Shown here: positions 59,434 to 64,000 of the stretch, piece after piece
Layout: every line of letters begins with the position of its first letter
Numbering within the stretch: position 1 is the stretch's first letter
Origin: Linnemannia schmuckeri
Lineage: Eukaryota > Mortierellomycota > Mortierellomycetes > Mortierellales > Mortierellaceae
Assembly (NCBI GenBank): GCA_029449235.1
Contig: JANATG010000019.1
Location: 1,178,001-1,242,000, forward strand
Reading direction: 5' to 3'
Length of the DNA stretch: 64,000 bases
The notes under the pieces: generated by a model
What the model was told of the DNA's origin: nothing
The model's input: the letters and a program-made list of their open reading frames with translations, nothing else
Database searches by the model: none
Translations under genes and position numbers: made by a program

Positions 59434-61930
59434 CTAAATTTCCCAGTGAGTAAACAAGTTGTCAAAGAACCGCAACCCTTCGACCGACTCGTCTCTACAA
59501 ATTAATCCACGTGCCTCTGTCATCAAGAGCTGCTCCTGAGCAAGGGCAACACTGATCTGGATGGCGCTCGCTAATTCGACAGCCGTCAACCCAGAACCGG
59601 GCGGGAGGTTCTGGATACGAGTTGTAATAGCGGTCGAAACCTCGTCATCACTATATCGGGCCAGTGTTTGGATGACCAATAGGCCGCTGTCGAATTTTCT
59701 CAGGCGTAGTGGTAGGTTCAAGACTTCGAACAATTCGCACGCCGTGTATAGATCCTTGGGTGAGATGAGTTCTATGTTGTACGTACAGATTAAGTCACAT
59801 AATAGATTGCGTCAAGTATATCAGTATATGAAAAAGAAAAGATACGTTCGTTTGGTTGGTGCCAGGAGAAACATACCAACACCGCGAGCTCGGTTGAAGA
59901 CGCAGTAAATATCCATCAGACTCATGGTGCCTCCTTCCCGCTCGACAATAGGAAGAATGAACTCGACCAATTCTCGTGCCAACTCCTTGTGAAACACCGC
60001 TCCTGCGGTATCTCTTTTTAAGTTATCCAAAATAGTTATCGTAGAAGTGGTTAATTAAGGTTCAGTAGCCATCGTCGGCAAATCATGAACATGATAGTAT
60101 CAGAAAGCAAAACAAAACAGATGATGTTATCTTACTTAGTAACAGGGGCGGCGATACCCATGCTGAGGAGATAGGTCTTAAAGGTCGCCGTTTCTTCATT
60201 GTTGACGTTGCTGGATTTCGACAGGCGATTAGAGATGGCTTCTGCAAGCGCCACCATCTCAGCCGCCTTGTCCATCAGCCCTTGCAAGTCCCGGAACGCT
60301 TCTGAGAGTGTTTCGTCCGCTACCTTCTTGTTGCTTTCCACCGTCCTCATAATGCCACCTATGCAAATGAGAATGGGTGTGATGTGGGTCAGTTCCTGCT
60401 GCATAATGTATATGATCGCTAAGGCCCCTGAGTTGTAACAAGAAGAAAAGGACATACTGATGCCTCCGACCTGGATAGAAGGCGATGACGATCCGCTCTC
60501 AGTTGTTGATGAGGACTGATTCCTGACAGTTTCCATAGGTCGAGGTTTGGGCTTATTCTAAAGGGTAGCCACGAGACAGCTGTACTTGTCAGTCAAATAT
60601 TTCGCCCGCACACCAAGTGTGCATACAAATTACAAGTTTAAAAGCGATAGTATTTACCTTCCATGCTTTGTTACCCATGGCTGACTTGAGCAATGTCTGA
60701 AAACTTCCACTACCACCAGCTCTAAAGGATAACTTGACGCTATTGGCATCCTCTGGAGTTGGCTTTGACCCGCCGTAGAAATTAGACATTCCCGCCATAA
60801 ACTTGCCCGGCGCCGACAATTTCCCGGCTGTGGTATCCGAGGCGGCCGATGTAGTCGACAGTGAGGTAGAAGGCTGCGAAAGTGCGGAGGGTAATTGACT
60901 GATTGACCGTTGGTGCTGCTGTTGACGGTGCAGCATAAACACCATCGAGTCCTGGTCCTGAAGTTGGGTCCCACAAATCTCGCAATGGATCATGAAGGGG
61001 TCATTGTGGAATGTACATGCAGGACACGCGATTCCTGGCTGTTCGTTTGTCGTTCCTGAAGTTTCATTAATGGTGGTATTGGTGGGTATTGATTCGACAT
61101 AGTGGAAAGGATCTGCGGCGGGTGTGGTGGGGGTCTCCAGTGATGTCTGAGGTTTCCTGACGCCACAAACTGTGCACTTTGCGAGCCCACCTTGGTTGCT
61201 GTTGTAGCAAACTGTGCATACCCAAGAGGGTTCGGTCCTGAGCGTTAGTGCTGCCATGGCAGATGGGTCCAACTCTCCTCCTCCTCCGTGAGATGAGATA
61301 AAGTCTGTCGACGACTGTAGGTCAGAGTTTGTTGAGCGCGGGTATAAGTCCAATGTGATCTTTGGTGACGACGACATAAATCCTCCCTAAAAAAAAGAGA
61401 GTTATGAGGTAATAGACAATGAGTATTTTGGTATTATCTATTGGAATACATGGCACGCGTTGGAGAAGAACGTGTATAACGAGTCGCTGTGGGTGTACAT
61501 AGTGCTGGATGCCGCTGATCAGGCGTAGTGGAAGTCCAATGGACTTTCGTACGGGATCCTTGGCATCGATGTAGAGGATTCGATAGTTTGTCAGGTAGAC
61601 CGTCCCGTTCGGATAATCCTCTGCTTTCACGCGCCTAAGCAGACATAGCATCAAAAAAAGCGAGTCGTGTGTCGTGTGAGTAAATGGGTCTAGACGCTCT
61701 TGCTTTTCGGTCTTGAAAGACAAATACGGCGATAAGAAAACAGGTTTTTGTTTGCTTGGGATACATGAAGGTTTGTAGAATGACACACCGTGCAAACATA
61801 TGCTAGAAGTAAGTGGAGTTACCTACCCATCGTAAAGTCCGACTTGGTCCTGAGTTGTTTGGATGGCTTCTTGTGGTTCGAGTACAGGTCTGAATGTAGA
61901 TGTGAGTTCGATGGGGTCCCAGCGGTCCAT
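59434..61930 (-). CDS. VPS36: ESCRT-II subunit Vps36
   Basis: Exons 61930-61827, 61634-61499, 61386-60658, 60557-60458, 60358-60136, 60013-59877 and 59771-59434 sum to 1767 nt, 588 residues. The GLUE domain is split: DPIELTSTFRPVLEPQEAIQ and NGTVYLTNYRILYIDAKDP, then after an insert SSSPKITLDLYP. The insert holds two NZF zinc fingers, WVCTVCYNSNQGGLAKCTVC and IACPACTFHNDPFMIHCEIC, as in yeast. The C-terminal half is the EAP45 winged-helix region (FHKELARELVEFILPIVERE; LYTACELFEVLNLPLRLRKF). Vps36 binds phosphoinositide and ubiquitin and sorts cargo at endosomes. The exon 2 donor (GTACAC) was chosen by phase and by fit to the GLUE strand. Confidence 0.93.
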
Positions 61931-62201
61931 GGCAGTTTGTGTGCGTGGTTGTTTGGCGAGCTAGGGAGAATGATTTGTTGAGCAGTGCAGAAAAAGGGTG
62001 TGCGAATAGAGGACAGCGAGACTTGGACGCAGCAACACAACGCTAAAAAAAAGACTCGGTCTGGCCTCTTTCAAAAGTGAAAGTGACTGCCATCACCAAT
62101 TGATCGCCCACTCCACTTCGCCATAACCCCGGAAAATACTCCTCTTTTTACTTTTGGAATCTCATCCATCTATCCATCTCCCTCACACAACACATCACAA
62201 C
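61931..62201. promoter_or_regulatory. Divergent promoter of VPS36 and the Dph6-like gene
   Basis: Only 271 bp separate the two start codons, so both promoters must be compact or shared. No strong motif was recognised. Confidence 0.5.
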
Positions 62202-63079
62202 ATGACAATGACAAGGAAAAGAGCAGCAATTTCATTTACAGGAGGAAAGGACTGCACCCTCGCCATGGCCATAACAAAGGCAACTCACGATGTAGTCCTC
62301 CTAGTCACTTTCGGACCCAAGAACTTCAAGTCCTTCAAGGCTCACTCGCTCGAGATCATCCAGCTGCAGGCCAAAGCCATGGCTGTAGAACATATCCTAA
62401 TCGAGATTGGTGAGGAAGGGAAGACCCATCTCCAATGCTACCGTGAAGCGATTGCCGAGATCAAGGAGAAATATAATCTCGATCTCCTCGTCACAGGTAT
62501 GTTCCTTTCACTCTCGATTTGTTGTTCGTAGTTCTTTTCTCGGCTCAAATCAAATCTTGATTGATGCATGCACGAATGTTCGTCTTCCACATCTAAATTG
62601 CTTCCTCCATTCATCTTCCGATATAATAACTAACCAGCGGTCGTTCCTATGAATTGCTAATTCCTTCCATAGGTGACATCCTGAATGTGTGCGATAACTT
62701 TATGACGAGAGCAACACAGGACATTATCGAACTGTCATCCCCGATCTGGGCCATTGACCGACACAAGCTGCTCAACACCTTGTTTGAACACAAGTTTGAG
62801 CTGTTGATTACCTGCGCATCGATCAAGAAACTCGGAGACGACGAGAGCCTTGCTCGCAAATTTGTCGGGTCGAAGCTGACACCAAAGTTTCTTGCAGAGA
62901 CTCTTCAGCCCCAGGAAAAGACGGTGGATCTTGGAGGAGAGCTGGGTGAGTTCCATACGATGGTACTGACTGTTCCGGAACTGTATAACGGTCAGCGGAT
63001 TGAGTATAAGGGCCGTCAGACTGTCGAGGGCGAGTATATGTACATGGACTTTGACAGCGTCCGACTCGTCCCTGTTTAA
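62202..63079 (+). CDS. Dph6/DUF71-like PP-loop ATP-binding protein
   Basis: Exons 62202-62496 and 62673-63079 sum to 702 nt, 233 residues. The PP-loop is SFTGGKDCTLAMAI (residues 11-24), a variant of SGGKDS with Thr and Cys at the ends. Later blocks LVTGDILNVCDNFMTRA, SSPIWAIDRHKLLNTLF and FELLITCASIKKLG fit PF01902. The archetype, Dph6, amidates diphthine on elongation factor 2. Bacterial and fungal short relatives have unproven roles, so the ligase function is inference. Start: first ATG after a CT-rich leader. Confidence 0.85.
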
Positions 63080-63684
63080 TTTGGATTAAACAATAATACC
63101 CGTTGAAGATTTGATCTGTTCCTTGTTGTCCAAGGGAGTGTCCTAAGTGCGCCACCAAATTTATGTTTTCTTTTTAGCCTTCTCTTTCAGGCACCAAGTT
63201 CTTCATGTGAAATGATGGCAACCAATCTTTAAGGGAATGCAGTGATCGCATGTTTTGTATCTCGTTCATTGCATCCAGGCCACCAGTATGGATCTTCCCT
63301 TCCTTTCCTTTCTCTTTCCTTTCCTTGCTTCCTTACTTCTTTGTTCCTTTGTTCATTCTCCAATCCGCCTTTTTTTTTTTTTTTTTTTTTTTTTTTCCCT
63401 TTTCTTCCCACCTCCCTACCACCTCTTCCCTTCTTCCACTCTTCCCGTGCATGATTTTCCAGGCACATCATCATCCACCCATCAAAAGCAGTCATTTAAC
63501 GCCTTTGGTCCAAGCCCAAACAACACAAAGTAGACTAGCTTCTGCCTTTTTTTTTTTTTTTTTGTCTTTTCTTTGTCCCCCATCTTGCACACTCTCTTTC
63601 TTGTCTCCCATCACCACCTCCCCATAGAGAACGAACGTCGCTCCCATCGCCTTGACTCGCTCTCTCTCCTTCTCTCCCACCCAA
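63080..63684. other. Dph6-like 3' flank and promoter of the following gene
   Basis: Contains two T runs (63370-63396 and 63547-63563) in CT-rich sequence that probably serves as leader of the next gene. Open frames on the plus strand here are pyrimidine-tract artefacts. Confidence 0.5.
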
Positions 63685-64000
63685 ATGTCACAGTCGAGCA
63701 GCCGAGAACATCAACAACAGCAACAAGAAAGACACAGCCAGACAAGAACACGGACAAGAAGCATAGGAGAATCAGAAACAACAACCAGCGCCATTGTAAC
63801 CAAGAAGAAGAGAAAAAACACAGGCCCTTCCACAACCGCCAGCAGCAGTAGTCGTAACTCATCGCCCATCCCTTCTTCAAGGACACCCTCATCCCTGTCT
63901 TTAACTTCTTCATCACTCAATCTCTCAGCAACTTATCACGATGTTGTCGAGCATGCACTAGTCAAAAGCGACAGCAGCAGCATCAGCAACAGCGACGCCA
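63685..64000 (+). CDS. Ser/Gln-rich protein, N-terminus only
   Basis: The ATG at 63685 opens a frame with no stop to the window edge (105 residues). It begins MSQSSSREHQQQQQERHSQT and contains a basic KKKRKN patch, possibly a nuclear localisation signal, then a Ser-rich stretch ending SATYHDVVEHALVKS. The N-terminus is disordered in character, so the family cannot be told. The CT-rich leader upstream supports the start. Confidence 0.5.
   Translation, partial: MSQSSSREHQQQQQERHSQTRTRTRSIGESETTTSAIVTKKKRKNTGPSTTASSSSRNSSPIPSSRTPSSLSLTSSSLNLSATYHDVVEHALVKSDSSSISNSDA

Overview
The window is nuclear DNA of a filamentous fungus, most likely an early-diverging Mucoromycota-type fungus (Mortierellaceae would fit). 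Basis: most genes are split by several short introns with GTAAGT-like donors; leaders are long and pyrimidine-rich; homopolymer T/A tracts of 25-31 bases recur; and the products are conserved eukaryotic housekeeping proteins that each join into one open frame. The taxon is inference. No rRNA, CRISPR array or complete tRNA was seen.

Layout. 1-3658 (-): RBR/RING-type E3 ligase, cut by the window edge. 5038-9255: divergent ribosomal pair RPS18 (-) and RPL19 (+). 9594-11067 (-): SARAF-like ER membrane protein. 11632-14188 (-): Rab GDI. 14875-18484 (+): FCP1-type CTD phosphatase. 18485-32267: a 13.8 kb stretch without a convincing gene, ending in an AUG-free CT-rich leader of about 1.3 kb in front of a 197-residue protein (32268-32861). 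33620-34630 (+): UPF0045/thiamine-binding-like protein. 35140-36571 (-): proteasome alpha5. 37135-39583 (-): a protein of three PAH repeats without the rest of Sin3. 40673-41808 (+): ARPC3. 42640-46970 (+): UBE2O-type E2/E3 hybrid. 47679-49066 (+): TFIIB.

49.1-57.8 kb is the accessory part. It holds poly-T tracts, a broken secreted-peptide gene, an apparently intact 3.79 kb hAT transposon (12-bp terminal inverted repeats, 8-bp target duplication, 703-residue four-exon transposase), a decayed kinase-like gene with an intact TATA box, and two inverted copies of a roughly 95-bp decayed coding repeat. Housekeeping genes resume with an AKR7-type aldo-keto reductase (57851-59259 +), VPS36 (59434-61930 -), a Dph6/DUF71-like PP-loop protein (62202-63079 +) and the start of a Ser-rich protein (63685 to the edge).

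The genes do not form one pathway. Themes are protein turnover (RBR ligase, proteasome, UBE2O, VPS36/ESCRT-II), transcription (FCP1, TFIIB, PAH protein), trafficking and cytoskeleton (GDI, VPS36, ARPC3) and translation (RPS18, RPL19, Dph6-like). Four genes have their first coding intron within six bases of the start of the ATG. Exon joins were derived by hand from GT/AG sites, frame and family resemblance; in each multi-exon gene with both ends inside the window the exon lengths sum to a multiple of three.
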